Assembly: GCA_004194705.1 (NCBI GenBank)
Contig: SADC01000318.1
Coordinates: 558,001-622,000 of the forward strand
DNA: 64,000 nt
Reading direction: 5' to 3'
Source: Ditylenchus dipsaci
Taxonomy: Eukaryota > Nematoda > Chromadorea > Rhabditida > Anguinidae
Of this stretch, positions 11,900 to 24,100 are shown piece after piece. Position numbers and translations under genes: made by a program. Under the pieces are notes generated by a model that saw only the letters and a list, made by a program, of their open reading frames with translations, was not told the origin of the DNA and did no database searches. Within the stretch, counting starts at the first letter, position 1. Each line of letters opens with the position of its first letter.

Positions 11900-12652
11900 T
11901 TGGAACTTATGTACTTGGGGGGGGGGGGGAGCGCATTTTTTGCACATTTGTAAATCATGTTTAAACGACTTCTAAGTAATTTTAATATGCTTAAAACGAT
12001 GAAAAAGTTGTTTCTGACACTTTTCCACGTAAAAAATAGATTTTTTGAAAAAAAATTCTTTGGCCAAAATAAGACTTATTGCCTTGGGGACCAAGGCAAA
12101 ACACCTTGTATTAAGGGATTCTACCGCGTTTTGGTCACTGGAGCTGGGCAAAAAGAGTCGCTTAATGCATTTTTGATCAAGAGTCAAGCTCGGAATTATG
12201 TCTAAGGTAAGTGCGCGCGCGCATCTCTAACCATCCAAGCCCTGCGCCCGCTTCGGGGGCGCAGGGGGCTTGGTTGCTTGGGGTTGAGATGCGCACACCC
12301 ACGTACCTTAGACGCAAATCACTCGAAAGTGACTCTGGATGCATAAAAATGTATGCATACCAGAGTTTCTTTATGCGGTAGGCCCCAGTCAACAAAACTA
12401 TGTTCAAATTCCATCTTTTTGTGGTATCCAGGTACCCTTTCAGGTTGGATTGCCTTGGGGACCAAGGCAAAAAGTCAAATTTTAGTCAAAAATTTTTTTT
12501 TTTCAAAAAAACGATTTTTGTGTAGAAAAGTGTCAGAAAATGACTTTTTTATCGTTTTAAGCACATAAAAGTTACTTAGGAGTCGTTTAAACATGATTTA
12601 CAAATTAGTAAAAAATGCGCACCCCACGCCCCCCCCCCCAAGTAAATAAGTG
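11900..12652. repeat. Fold-back element with TTAAACGACTTCTAAGTAA arms
   Basis: The arms at about 11900-12130 and 12440-12652 are inverted copies (TGTTTAAACGACTTCTAAGTA, AAAACGAT, the GCCTTGGGGACCAAGGC hairpin, and outermost C or G runs). The middle carries a GC-rich hairpin (12230-12280) and sequence shared with 8703-8760. Relatives lie at 21020-21390 and 62390-62640, and a partial one at 45290-45380. Open frames inside are repeat shadows. Confidence 0.75.
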
Positions 12653-12896
12653 CCAAATTTTTCACACCAGACAGACTGAGTAAACAAACAATTTTGATTT
12701 GTAGAAAATTTCATGAAGATTTGGAATCCTTTGAAAAGTTTAAATGTTTTTGGTCCTGAGAGGAATTCGAAATTTGACTCATATCCGGTGTCGAAATTCC
12801 TAAATTTATCGTGTGAACCGCAGTGAGGGCGAATTATAGCTCAAAAAGTGACCTATCTTACAGAGTTCATAATTTCTTGAGTGAAAACTTTTTTGA

Positions 12897-13133
12897 CGCT
12901 AGTAGCGAATACCCCCCCCCCCCCCCAACGATTTTCACTTTTTTACTTTAGTAAAAAGTACCCAAATATATGTCCCAGACCCCGGAAAATGTGCGCAAAC
13001 TCTTCATTAGTCACGACTTCCGTACGCTGGCCTACCCCCACGCCTAAGGGCTAAGCCTAAACTTGTTGTTTGCAAGGGTAGTTACAGCAATTTTTAAAGG
13101 TCGGATGCTTGGGGGGGGTATTCGCTACTAGCG
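12897..13133. repeat. MITE-like element, inverted relative of 5467-5708
   Basis: Ends GACGCTAGTAGCGAATACCC and GGTATTCGCTACTAGCGCC are inverted repeats bordering C and G homopolymers. The interior is similar to the reverse complement of 5467-5708, including the word GCTGGCCTACCCC, which also appears near 29440. Confidence 0.65.
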
Positions 13134-13524
13134 CCACTTTTTTTTTAAATTTTTTTGCAAATTCAAAATCCTCATGAAATTTCTCACAAAAAAATTCTGC
13201 GTTCACTCAATCTGTGTAGTGTGAAAATTTGTCTTCTTCTCCAAAAAATTTAAATCAAACAAAAGTCTAATGTGAAAGTATTTTTTTATATTCTTAGCAT
13301 GTAAAAAAATTGCTGTAATGTATTTCTATAAGTGATAGAAAGAAAAAAATCCAAAAAGGGCTTGCTAGGTATGTGAGCTACAAATAACATCTGCTCGTGT
13401 GCTTGTTTTCGTCCAATTATTAAATGATTTGCTGTTAGGTTCTGCTTGCAAACCAGATTTCTACTAATTAGGTCACAGCCAAAAGAAGATGGCTTTGGGA
13501 GAGGAGGGTGTAAAACACCTGGTG

Positions 13525-13545
13525 TTACAGCACTATTTAAGCTCA
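13525..13545 (+). promoter_or_regulatory. Putative TATA-like box of the small secreted gene
   Basis: CTATTTAAG lies about 50 bp before the first ATG of the 13586-14176 gene, with two CAG sites (near 13530 and 13547) that could act as splice-leader acceptors. Position only; no direct evidence of use. Confidence 0.3.
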
Positions 13546-13585
13546 CAGATCAGCTGTAATGCCAACCTATTTCGGTATTATTGCA

Positions 13586-14176
13586 ATGAAATTCTTATTT
13601 ATCTTACTAGCAGTTGTGTTCGCTGTGGTTGAAGTGCTTGAAGGTACGAGTTTAATTTCTCTTTGGATATTTTTTAGCTTTATTCTGTCGCTCGAAAAAT
13701 TCAGTTATTTTAAACTTTATGTTTGAGACTCACAAATATTTAATCAGTTTATTAATGAAATAACATGAAATCAGAAAAATTTGAGTTTTTTGTCTGCCTC
13801 CAAACCTTTGGTTTTGTCAGGAATTTGAAAATTTTGAATTCTTGGTACAACAGTTAGGACTGAGGCCAAAAAATAAAACTTTTGCAGATTTTGTAATTTT
13901 TTTTCAAATAAATTGACAATAAATATGAGTTTCAAGCATCCAAAATTTGAATATTACGCTAAAAAACTTGACCATAACCGAAACTTTATTGAACAACCGA
14001 ATAATTTGATTGTTTCAGCACTGCCAATGGACAATATGGGGTCGCATACCAGTGGAAACATGGGTATGGGCATGATGGGAGGCATGAAGAGGATGGCCTT
14101 GAGGAACGGAGGGCCTAGAGTGCGTCGCCAGTACAACCCAATCCCCCACAACTTCGGTATCCCTCCACTCGGTTGA
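13586..14176 (+). CDS. Small secreted peptide precursor (unrecognised, neuropeptide-like)
   Basis: Two exons, 13586-13643 and 14019-14176 (TGA), join in phase 1 to give 71 residues; an in-frame ATG at 13559 would add nine. Residues 1-20 (MKFLFILLAVVFAVVEVLEA) are a classic signal peptide. The mature part is short, Met/Gly-rich (GNMGMGMMGGM) and carries a KR and an RVRR dibasic site, then QYNPIPHNFGIPPLG to the stop. Cleavage after RVRR followed by C-terminal amidation using the final Gly would release one peptide of about 14 residues; this is inference from precursor logic. A TATTTAA box lies about 50 bp upstream and AATAAA at 14241-14246. I do not recognise the family. It could instead be a small antimicrobial or cuticle-associated secreted protein. 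Confidence 0.65.
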
Positions 14177-14421
14177 TCTAGTATAGAATTAGATACGCAA
14201 AAGTTCTTCTATATATTGTAAATAATGTCCAAATTTGTAAAATAAACATACTCAATCCATCATTTCAAATTAAATCTAGAAAAAGATTACAAAATTTTAT
14301 TTTCTACCCAACAAGAGGTGATTTAAGTCAAAAATAGCGTTGAATGATCTATATAAATAGCTTTAAATAATTATAGTCAACCCCCTGATTCAAAATCATG
14401 TTTTTGGTATTGTGTTTTTAC

Positions 14422-14941
14422 TAGGGTTGTTGAAATAGCCGGTTATTTATTTTTCGGCTATTTAGCCGGCTATATAGCCGGCTAAATAGCCGAAAATAGC
14501 CGAAAATCGGCTATTTATAAAAAAATTAATGCTTAATTTCTTTCAAATTTCTTATTTTTTTAAATTTTTTTCTAGTTTCTTTAAAAATAGCTCATTATTT
14601 AAATAGCGGCTATTTACCGTCTATTTCACCGGGTACAGGCGGAACCGGTGTCGTATCGGACATTTTTTGTGTATGTTGAAAAATTATCAATCAAATTTCA
14701 ATTTTTATAACTAAGCTGCAAACATAAACAACTTTTTCAATATTTTGGTGCTTATGCAAGGCGAAATATACTCTAAATAGCCTTTTGCCGGATATGATAC
14801 ATACTACTTGCCGGTGCGGCACCGGTCAGGCACCGACCTCTAAAATTATGGCACCGGGCACCGACCTCTGAAATTTCGGCACCAGGCGCACCGGGCACCG
14901 GCGGTGACGGTGCGCCTGGTGCTGCACTGCACCCAACCCTA
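14422..14941. mobile_element. Composite hAT-type element (AGCCGGCT left, GGCACCGG right)
   Basis: TAGGGTTG ends are inverted, and the flanks GTTTTTAC and GTGGTTAC match at 6 of 8 positions, consistent with an aged 8-bp duplication. The left 200 bp is an array of TAGCCGGCTA words, whereas the right 300 bp carries GGCACCGG/GCACCGGGCACC words as in the 9980-11568 family. The mixture suggests recombination or nested insertion of two families. Confidence 0.65.
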
Positions 14942-15121
14942 GTGGTTACCTTCTGAGAGCTGTCTTCAAAAGTAGGTCAAAAACACAATTAGGGGAAAAA
15001 GGGGCACATTTGAATTTTCATGTAAATTTATTTATTATTGCATTATTATTAAACCATGATTATTACACAAGCACACGTAAAAGTTATAGTTGTTCCTTTT
15101 ATCTGCCCTCTGAGGTAAAAT

Positions 15122-18100
15122 TTAGAGAATGGAGTAGATGTGCTTAGGCAAGACATGCTCCATCAAGCTGGCCAGAATGGATGTTCCAAAAGGCAGGTCC
15201 ATCTAGATAAAAGTGATAAATGAAACTAAGAGCCATAAAGATAACCACGAATAATATTTTTTTTATTGCAAATTCACTTTTTCCTGTTGTCCCGACCACA
15301 GTGCAGACATCAAGTTTTGCATGCTGCTGAAGTAGGTCTGTTGCATAACTTTGCTGTTGAGAATGGTGTAGCACGATGCAAAAACATCATCCACCACTAT
15401 GTCTCCATTGCCTGAACACATAAGCTATGAAGTAAATACACCAAGTAGCCATGGGTGTCTCAAGCTGGCAGGCATAAAATCTTAAATTGCTTCGCAAGGA
15501 GGCAAATGCACGAAAGGCAGGCATTTTGACTCGGTACTTAGGCCGGCATAGGTTAATTAGGGTCAATAGCCAGTTTGAAATTCGGTTTATTTTTATTTTT
15601 GATGTTTTTCCTAATAAAAGTTTGTTTTTTATGTGAAATTTTTTTCTGAGGCGACCTGGTAGCTGAATCCTACAATCTACAAATCACCTTATTATTTCAA
15701 GCATGATTTGATCTTCCGACTTTGCTTCGGTCTAGAGATTTGCTTTCGCAAATCTCGCTCCTTACTAAGGTGCTTTTATTGAAAAAAAACATCAAAACAT
15801 GTCCAGCTGGCTGTTCTCCGTTAATTTGTGCCAAGCGTAGTTTTTGCAGAGTCTGCACTGCAGACCTGTGCCTGCCTGTGCCCTTCCACCTGCTTGCCTG
15901 GCCCAGACATGTGAAGTCCGGAGTCAGGACCAGTTCGATGCAGGTAAGAAATATATATGACTGCAAGCCAACCCTGCAAACAACTAAACCCACCAGTCAT
16001 TGGAGCGTAGATGCCCTGTTCTTGCACAGTGCTTACACCCTTCACTCTCCGTTCCACAAAGTTGGAACCTTGAAGCACATAAAGGCAGTCTCCAACCTCT
16101 ACCTTTTCTGCATACACAGGTTGCAGGGACACTTGTGAAAATGGTACTATATTGGAGTTGCCTAAAAATTTTAACTTTTTAAAACGACCCTCCATAAAAC
16201 CACTTACCCGAACATTTGGTCTTGTAAATGAAATGTTTAGCAGTCAACTTCACAACTTTTCCATCGTCCATCTCAATCTTTTGAAACTCTGCCAATTGTT
16301 GAGGCACTCTATGGATCCAAGACTCAACAACCGTGTAGACCAGTTGAGTTCTGTTGGCTGATAGCACCCACTCACCAATCTTTAGCTCATCCATTCTTTT
16401 GTTTGCTCCATTGGCAGTGCGAACTAGAGTGTCTGCTGTGAAGCACAAGAATCCAGATCCACCCCCTCCGCCTCCTGAACCACCTCCTCCGTACCCTCCA
16501 CTCCCGTATCCACCAGATCCACCACTCCCATATCCGCCACTACCATATCCACCACTGCCGTATCCCCCGCTTCCAAAATCAGAGGCTGGAACAGCTGCTT
16601 GAGCTGGAGGGGCAGCTGGTTGCAGCAGTCCTTGGGGAACCTGACCAGGTGCAGTTCGAAACCTTCGAGAGCCTCCACCTCACTAACCTCTGCATTTGAC
16701 TCGGCCACAAAAGGTCCTTCCACAGTCTGCACACTTTCACCCACTTGTTGGAGCACAACTCTGTCGGCGGTTCCACCTACTTGTGGTGCTACATCTGGTC
16801 CACCTACACCTATGTTGTTGTCGACGATTGCGTTAGAAGCCAGTTGGGTAGGAGCCTAGATAAATGGAGAATTAGGGGCAGTTATAGAAACAGAGCATAG
16901 TTTTTGGAATTTTTTTGAGAAGTGGAGACAATGACAGTTTCGAAAATTCCAATATTTTTGAATTTTTTTTAATGATTAAAAAATAGCAGAGACTACGGAA
17001 CGAACCTGCGTACGACTTTTGCCACCTTTCGCTACTTTACCAATTAGCTATCGCACCTCTAAGTGATGATCTTTTTTTTTATCACGTGGAGTGTCGTGCA
17101 ATTTCCTACCGAGTCTTTTTCGGCCATTATTTTTTGAATTTTCGATTCGAAGCTCTTTTATTTAAAAGTTGAGATGTTAGGGAATTAATTGGTACCGTAA
17201 GTTGTATATTATTGTTGCCATTTTATCTGCAGTATTTCTTGTAATTACTCGTCAGTCTTCAATCACTCGACAAACCCTACTTTAAGGACTTTTCCCGACT
17301 ATCCCAACTATATAAAGAAAGATGTACGTGAGTATGTCTCGTTTTTTGTTAAAGGGGAGAGGGTCAGTTCTAAGTATGATTAAATGCGTAAAAGGTGTTG
17401 TTAGTGGAAAAAATGTCTCTGAATGAATTTCGTAGGTAGATTAAGTGACCAGGTAGGGTATGTAATCGAGTATGGTAGTTAGGTGGCAGGGTAGAGTTGG
17501 TAGATAACTAGCTTAGGTAGGTGACCAGGCAGGGTAAGTAGGTGGCCAAGTGAGGTAGCTAGGTGGCCAGGTATGGTAGTGTTGTATAGTGTGATTTGTA
17601 TCACTTGTTGTCTCGCAGTGACATGTTATTGTAGTAGTATATAAGGTCTGAACGTCTGTGTTCAGGATCAGTTTGTGTCCGAATAAAGCTATTAAGAAGT
17701 CGTGTGCTCTCGTCTCTCTCTAGCTAGTCCCGAGGATACAACATTGGCGTACTCGCAATGGATATGGAACAGTTTCAACAGTTTATGGCAATGCAACAGC
17801 AGCAACAGCAGGCAGCGATGGCTCAAATGATGGCTCTATTCCAACAGCAGCAGCAGAATGGTGGTGCTGGTGGCGACAGTGCTCAGCAAGTGCCTGCCGT
17901 GGTCTCAACTCTGCCTCAGTTGCCGGATATAGAGGTCTTCTCAGCAGATGACAGTGAACCAGCCAAGTTAGAGAATTGGATGTCCCGCTTCAAGTTCTCT
18001 CTCGATTGTACAGCTCCGAATATGGTGGATGCCTGCAAGGTCAAGCTCCTAATGACGAAGCTCTCTGCCGAAGCCTTTGCTGAATACAGAAAGAGTGTCC

Positions 18101-21100
18101 TGCCCAGAGATGTGGTCGACTTCAGCCTGGAAGAAACGGTTTGTGGCCTTTCCAAAGTTTTTGCTCATTCTCGCTCTTTGGTGGTGGATCGCTATGAGTG
18201 CCTGCGCCTGGTCAAAGATGATGGTGAAGAATTCCCCCATTTCGTCAATCACCTTAAAGGTCAGCTCCGCTTGTTCAAGTTCAGTGCTTTGAAGGAAGAA
18301 GAGTTCAATTGCCTGCTCCTGCTTTTTGGTCTCAAGTCAAATGGTGATGCAGTGCTTCGAACAAGAATTCTTCAGCGTCTCAATGAGAAAGGTGACCAAG
18401 TCAAGTTCGATGAAATTGTGGAAGAAGCTGCCAGCTATCTCTCGACAATTGCCGAAGCGAAGCATCTGGAAAGAAAGGAAGCGCCGTCCTACTTCTGAAT
18501 CAATCAGGTGGGTCAGAAGAAAGCGCTCCCAAGTCAGTCATGCTTCCGGTGTGGGCAAATGCATTGGTCAGATGATTGCTATGCCAGAAGACTGAAGTGC
18601 TATCAGTGCAATGAATTGGGTCATCTCAAGAGTCAGTGCTCCAGCTTCAAGAAGTTCCGAAAGCCAGAGAAGAATGCTGAAGTCAATGTGGTGGTGGCTC
18701 CGTCTGTGATGATCAATGCTGTGGGTTCCGAGAATCAGCTCATCAAGAAGGAAGTGGAAGTCAATGGCAAGCCGGTCAAATTCGTATTGGATACGGGGGC
18801 TCAGCTGAATATCATCAATGAGGCCGTCTACAAGTCTATAGGCAGTCCGAAGGTGAAAGAAAGCACAGTGGTGGCCAAGCTCTGTGATGGTTCCCTTCTG
18901 AAGTTCCTTGGTGAAGGGGTCGCTTGCATGGCAGCAAATGGTAAGTTCAGCTATCAGTCTTTCTTCGTGGCTAAGAAAGGTGCGCTCAATCTACTGGGAA
19001 TTTCCGCTCTCAAAGCGCTAGGATTTCTCAGTGTGCCGCTCCAGCAGTCTTCAGTCAGTGCAGTGGTGTCTCCAATCTGTCAAGATGATGCTAATTCAGA
19101 AGAGTCCTGGAACAATGATGGTGACGTGGTCATTGGTGCTCTAGAAGTCAGCGAGGAAGAATTTGGTCGGGAACTAGCCGCAAGCATCAGCAGCCTTCCA
19201 ATCTCGCTTGATGAGCTCGTCAGTTCCGTCAAAGATGATCCAGTTCTCGGTCAAGTGATGGAGTGCATCTCGAATGGGTGGTCAAAGTCTGCAAAGTCCG
19301 GAAAGTGCAGTGAATTCTACACTCGGCGTCAGCATCTCTCAGTGGTCCATGGCTGTGTGGTGCTCAACAAGCGTGTGGTCGTGCCAGCTGCCAACCGTCA
19401 TCAAGTGCTGGAGATGCTCCATGAAGGTCATCAAGGGTCAGTCGTATGAAAAGGGTGGCAAGGTCTCAATTCTTTTGGCCGAAGATGGAAGAAGATATCG
19501 AATGCTCAGTTGCCGTCTGCAGTGAGTGTGCCCAGCAAGCCAAAGCTACAGTCAAACAGCCTGTCAAGTCGTCTTCGGTTCCAATCAAGCCGTGGCAAGA
19601 AGCGATGGATGTGGAGCTCAATGCATTCAGTCGTCAGAAGCCAGTCGTTCCAGTGCAAGAGGCAGTTCAAGATGAAGCCTTAGTGGATCAGCTCGAAGAT
19701 GTTCCGCTTGCTCAGCCTTCTCCAGTGTCTACTGCTCGTTCTCCTTTGATGGTGCAAGTGCCCGTGGTGGAACCAGCGCTTCCTCGAACAGTGCGTCGCT
19801 CATCAAGAGTCGTGAAGCAAAGAATGCTGCTGCAGCCAAGTGGAAAGAAGTGCTATAAGAAAGAGCCTCCTAATGGATAAAATATCTGTCCACCCAACCC
19901 GTTGTACGGGGGAAGGTGTTGTATAGTGTGATTTGTATCACTTGTTGTCTCGCAGTGATATGTTATTGTAGTAGTATATAAGGTCTGAACGTCTGTGTTC
20001 AGGATCAGTTTGTGTCCGAATAAAGCTATTAAGAAGTCGTGTGCTCTCGTCTCTCTCTAGCTAGTCCCGAGGATACAACAGGTAGCTAGTAGGGATGGAA
20101 AAGGGTGGGACTGGACGGATCGTCCCGTCCGCAGGGTTTTTGGGGTTTTTTCCCGTCCCGGAAAATTTTTTGAGTCTGTCCCGTCCCGGGGTGGTTTTGC
20201 GATTTTTCATATGTAAAAATGGGTCGGGACGTCCCGTCTCGTCCCGTCCCGCAGGGTTTTTGGGGTTTTTTTCCCGTACCGGATCCCGTCCCGGATTTTT
20301 TTTTGAAATTACTTTGTCCCGTCCCGGAATAGGCCATCCTCCATCCCTAGTAGGTAGGTGGCCCTTCAGGATAGTACGTAATCAAGTATGGTGGTTAGAT
20401 GGCAGGGTATGGTTGGTAGGAGACTAGATAAGGTAGGAAGGTGGCCAGGTAGGGTAGGCATGTGTCTAGGTAAGCACGCCAGGCAGAATAGGTTATCAGG
20501 TTCGGTAGGTGGGAGGGTGGTTAGGTAGGAAGGTAGGTAGGTGTCCATGTATAAAAATTAGGTATGGTATGTAGGGGTGTAGGGAAGGTAAATGTGGTAG
20601 TTAAATAGGTAAAGAGAGTAGATAAAAGCGTAAGTAAGAAGTTTATGAGGGTAAGAATAAGGTTACGTAGGTGAGGTATTTGCGGATTTCCGGTCCCGAA
20701 GGGGCCGGGAAACACTAGTACCTCAGAAAAGAGAAATTTTTTCCACCAAGTTGATTTTTGCGTTTTCTTAACTCCCACGAGCTCTACTGGTTTGGTTTTT
20801 TAAATTTCGGATTTTCACCCGAAAATCTGGAATCAATCTAAAATTTTCCCCATTTTCGGGTGATTGAAAAATTATTCGACATGTCGTGCTATTAGAAGAA
20901 ATACGGTAATCAAACTTGTTTAATTGAAAACTTGATTTTTTAAGCCATAATTTACAAGGTTCTTGAACAGGACATAATTGAATGGCTTGATAAAAACTTG
21001 GCACTTATTTAGTCGGGGCCGCATTTTTAATTTTTCGTAAATCATGTTCAAACGACGTCTAAGTAATTTTTATATGCTAAAAACGATAAAAAAAAGTTAT

Positions 21101-24100
21101 TTTCTGACATTTTTTCGCACAAAAAATGGATTTTTTGAAAAAAAATATTGACCAAAATTCGACTTTTTGCCTTGGTCCCCCAAGGCAATCTAACCTAAGA
21201 AGGTACCTGGATACCAGAAAAAGATGGAATTTGAACATAGTTTTGTTAACTAGGGCCTACCGCATAAAGAAGATCTGGTATGCATAAATTTTTATGCATC
21301 GAGAGTTACTTTCGAGTGATTTGTGTCTAAGGTATGTAGGTGTGAATCGTTTTAAGCATATAAAATCACTGAGGAGACGTCCAAACATGATTTACGAAAA
21401 ATTAAAAATGCGTAAAAAAACTTCGGTAATAAAAATCTTCGCACCCGAAGAATTGAATATTTTGTGGGATAAAAAAGTATCCAGCGCGGCAGCGGCAACG
21501 CTTTTTGAAAAAATTACTTGGAAAGCCTTGCTCTTGTCAGATTTATTGGCCTTGGCAAATCGACGGATAATCTCCTCATTGACCACTTCTTCAACTCCAA
21601 TGGACATTTCGCTCGGGTAGGGCAGACAGGCCAAACGGCGGATGGACACATCATAGGACACGCTAAATTAATATGTTACAAAAATGAATTGTGTTAGTGT
21701 TAAACTAACCTTCCATCAGCTTTGTTGTGCTTGACCACATCACTAACATAGTCAAAGGCATATTGTCGTTTACCACTCAGCACCTCTCCTCCAAACACAA
21801 TCTGACCAGGGTTGACTACGGCCACTCCTCGGTCTGAGGACAGCTTCAATGGTTCGTATTTGCAGCATTGAAGGGCCAACCTAAACCAGTCTAATGCTTG
21901 ATTTAGGTGCTTCTTATCAAGTTATTGGGTTGGTTAAGAAATCGATTATTTTCGACATTTTTTACTTTTTTTTGACCTTTTTACTAAAAATTGGACCACA
22001 GCATTTTGAATTTTACACAGCGATCACATTTAAAAAATTTGAAAAATAAGTAGATTTTTTTCAAAAACTAAGATTTTCGGTTAAAAATAAGTATATAACC
22101 AATAATCATAGACTTTCATAGTTTTTACAATTCCGTAGCTGATTTCTAACCATAATTTTTTTTGAAGGAGAAACTTGCACGGAGAAAGGAGGGAAAGGGG
22201 AGAGGGGGCCCGCAGTTCTTTTGCTTGTCGACAATTTTTTTCATAAGCGTTTTTCTTGGTCTGTCAAAAGTTTTGTGCCTCATTTTTAAAAGTAACACAA
22301 GGCCATCAATATTAGATTTAATGCAAAACTAGTGAACATGAGACGGTTCAAAAAATTTGCTGGCTGTCATCTTGATTTTTTGAAACACACGGGCATGCCC
22401 ACTAAAGGGTCATGTAAAATGAGGTAACACGGGAAAGGCAAGAACACCCAGTCACGTATTAAAGAACGCTATGTACCAAAAGATAGCTCTCTTTAAGCTG
22501 ATTACGAAACCGTTTGTAAAATGGACGAGAATTAAATGTGCCATCTCTTGCGTAAAAAGTGCCATTTTTTTATTTTTGGTTAACAAAGCTGAAGTGTGCC
22601 ACCTTTTATTGAAAAGTGACATCTTTTGTTGAAAAATGCCACCTTTTGTTGAAAAGGTACTGGGTAAAAAGGAGCTGCAAGAAGGGGGCCAGTAAAAAGG
22701 GGCCGGTAAAAAGGGGACCAGATAGTTTATTTTATTATGTTGTCTACCCTTTTACTTCTTCCGAGCTATTTTTTGGTCGGTGGTTACTACTACTGTGGCT
22801 ATCATATCATGTGGCTAATTATTAGTCATGCCTTGGTTTTTTCATTTGTTACAGGTACTAGCTGACTACTACAGTATGGTTGATTCGCGAAAACATTTTT
22901 TTTAATGGTTTTACAATTGGTCTTTTTTGTTTTGTGAAGGACTGTAATTGAAAATATATTTTTATGATCCATCCTCAGTTCTACTGTATAATCTATCCAC
23001 CTACCAGGTGGTCATCCATTTTGTACTAATTTTTTATGTTATTGGGGTCCCGAAATTTCTTTTTTGTACTAACTTGAGCATTTTAAAGAAGGTATGATAC
23101 CAGAAAATGTAATTTTCAGGGTATTTTTTAGCTATGTAAAACTATTAACTAAAACTGTTAACTTCCTTTTTTAACCTATCTGCCTGGGTATTTATTCAAC
23201 GGAGGTATTCACTCATCTAAAAATACTTCTATACACCTAGCCCACCTAGGCATTCAGTACCACTATCTGGGCACTTTCACCTGGGTATCGATACTTAGGC
23301 AATGCCTTTGTACTAACGCCTGAGTAGATTCACATAGATTCCACAACCTGGGTGCCACTTGGATACCTTACAAAATATAAAACAACTCCAGAACTAGGGT
23401 TCCTGCAAGTTAAAACGCTGTTGTAGCATTATCAAACTGTGCTCAGGACACGATTCTGTATAGGCTACATTGATTTTTAATTACTTTTAGCTAAATCCAA
23501 AATCCAAAAATGGAGCCCCATTTACGGGTGGTACCAGGTGGTTCCCATACCCAGCCTGAGGTTTACTTTTCCTATTGACCAGTACTGGTCCCATAAAAAG
23601 TAGTTTATGATTTTTATTCAAGGAAAAATAATGTCTGTCACCACCAGGATTCAAACCTGTTACCTCAAAAATTTGGAGGGTATTTATCGGAGGGTGAATT
23701 TTCCACGGAGGAATTCACCGGAGGAGAGAATTTGCCTAGGAGAATTTACCTAGAGCTGATGATAAGAGGGCTTCTAAAAAACAAAATAGAGTTAACTATC
23801 TGGCCCCTTTTTACTGGCCCCTTTTTACAGTCCCCTTTTTACCCACAACCGTTTAAAAGTGTCACCTTTTAGCGGAAAAGTACCACTTTTTGACTGAAAA
23901 TTGCCACTTTTTCTTGTTGACTTTAAAAAAGGTTGTGGCCATTTCAGAACTGTTGAATTTCTTAAAACACGCTGTACAATACAGAAATTGACACATTTTA
24001 ACAAAAAGTTCACTTTTCAGCCAAAAAGTGACACATTTCAACAAAAGGTGGCGCTTTTCAGATTTATCCTAAATTTAATAATTAATTTCATATGTCTGAC

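Larger units (their letters stand above)
17580..20080 (+). mobile_element. Young non-autonomous LTR retrotransposon (Ty3/gypsy-like, RT deleted)
   Basis: A complete element of 2501 bp: 164-bp LTRs (TGTTGTA...TACAACA) that differ at one base, flanked by an exact 5-bp duplication GGTAG (17575-17579, 20081-20085). A tRNA-primer-site-like TTGGCGTACTCGC follows the 5' LTR, and a purine tract GGGGGAAGG precedes the 3' LTR. The interior encodes Gag, two zinc knuckles, an aspartic protease and the zinc-binding head plus C-terminal tail of integrase. Reverse transcriptase, RNase H and the integrase catalytic core are absent. Near-identical LTRs show recent movement, so enzymes must have come from another copy. 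It lies antisense in intron 4 of the warthog gene. Confidence 0.95.

Noticed and set aside
16354..16602. Proline-rich open frame (PPYPPLPYPP repeats) on the plus strand
   Set aside because: It is the antisense of the glycine-rich linker and start of the Hint domain of the warthog gene.
20095..20427. Open frames in the CCCGTCCCG region
   Set aside because: They are products of the repeated word in a non-coding hAT element.
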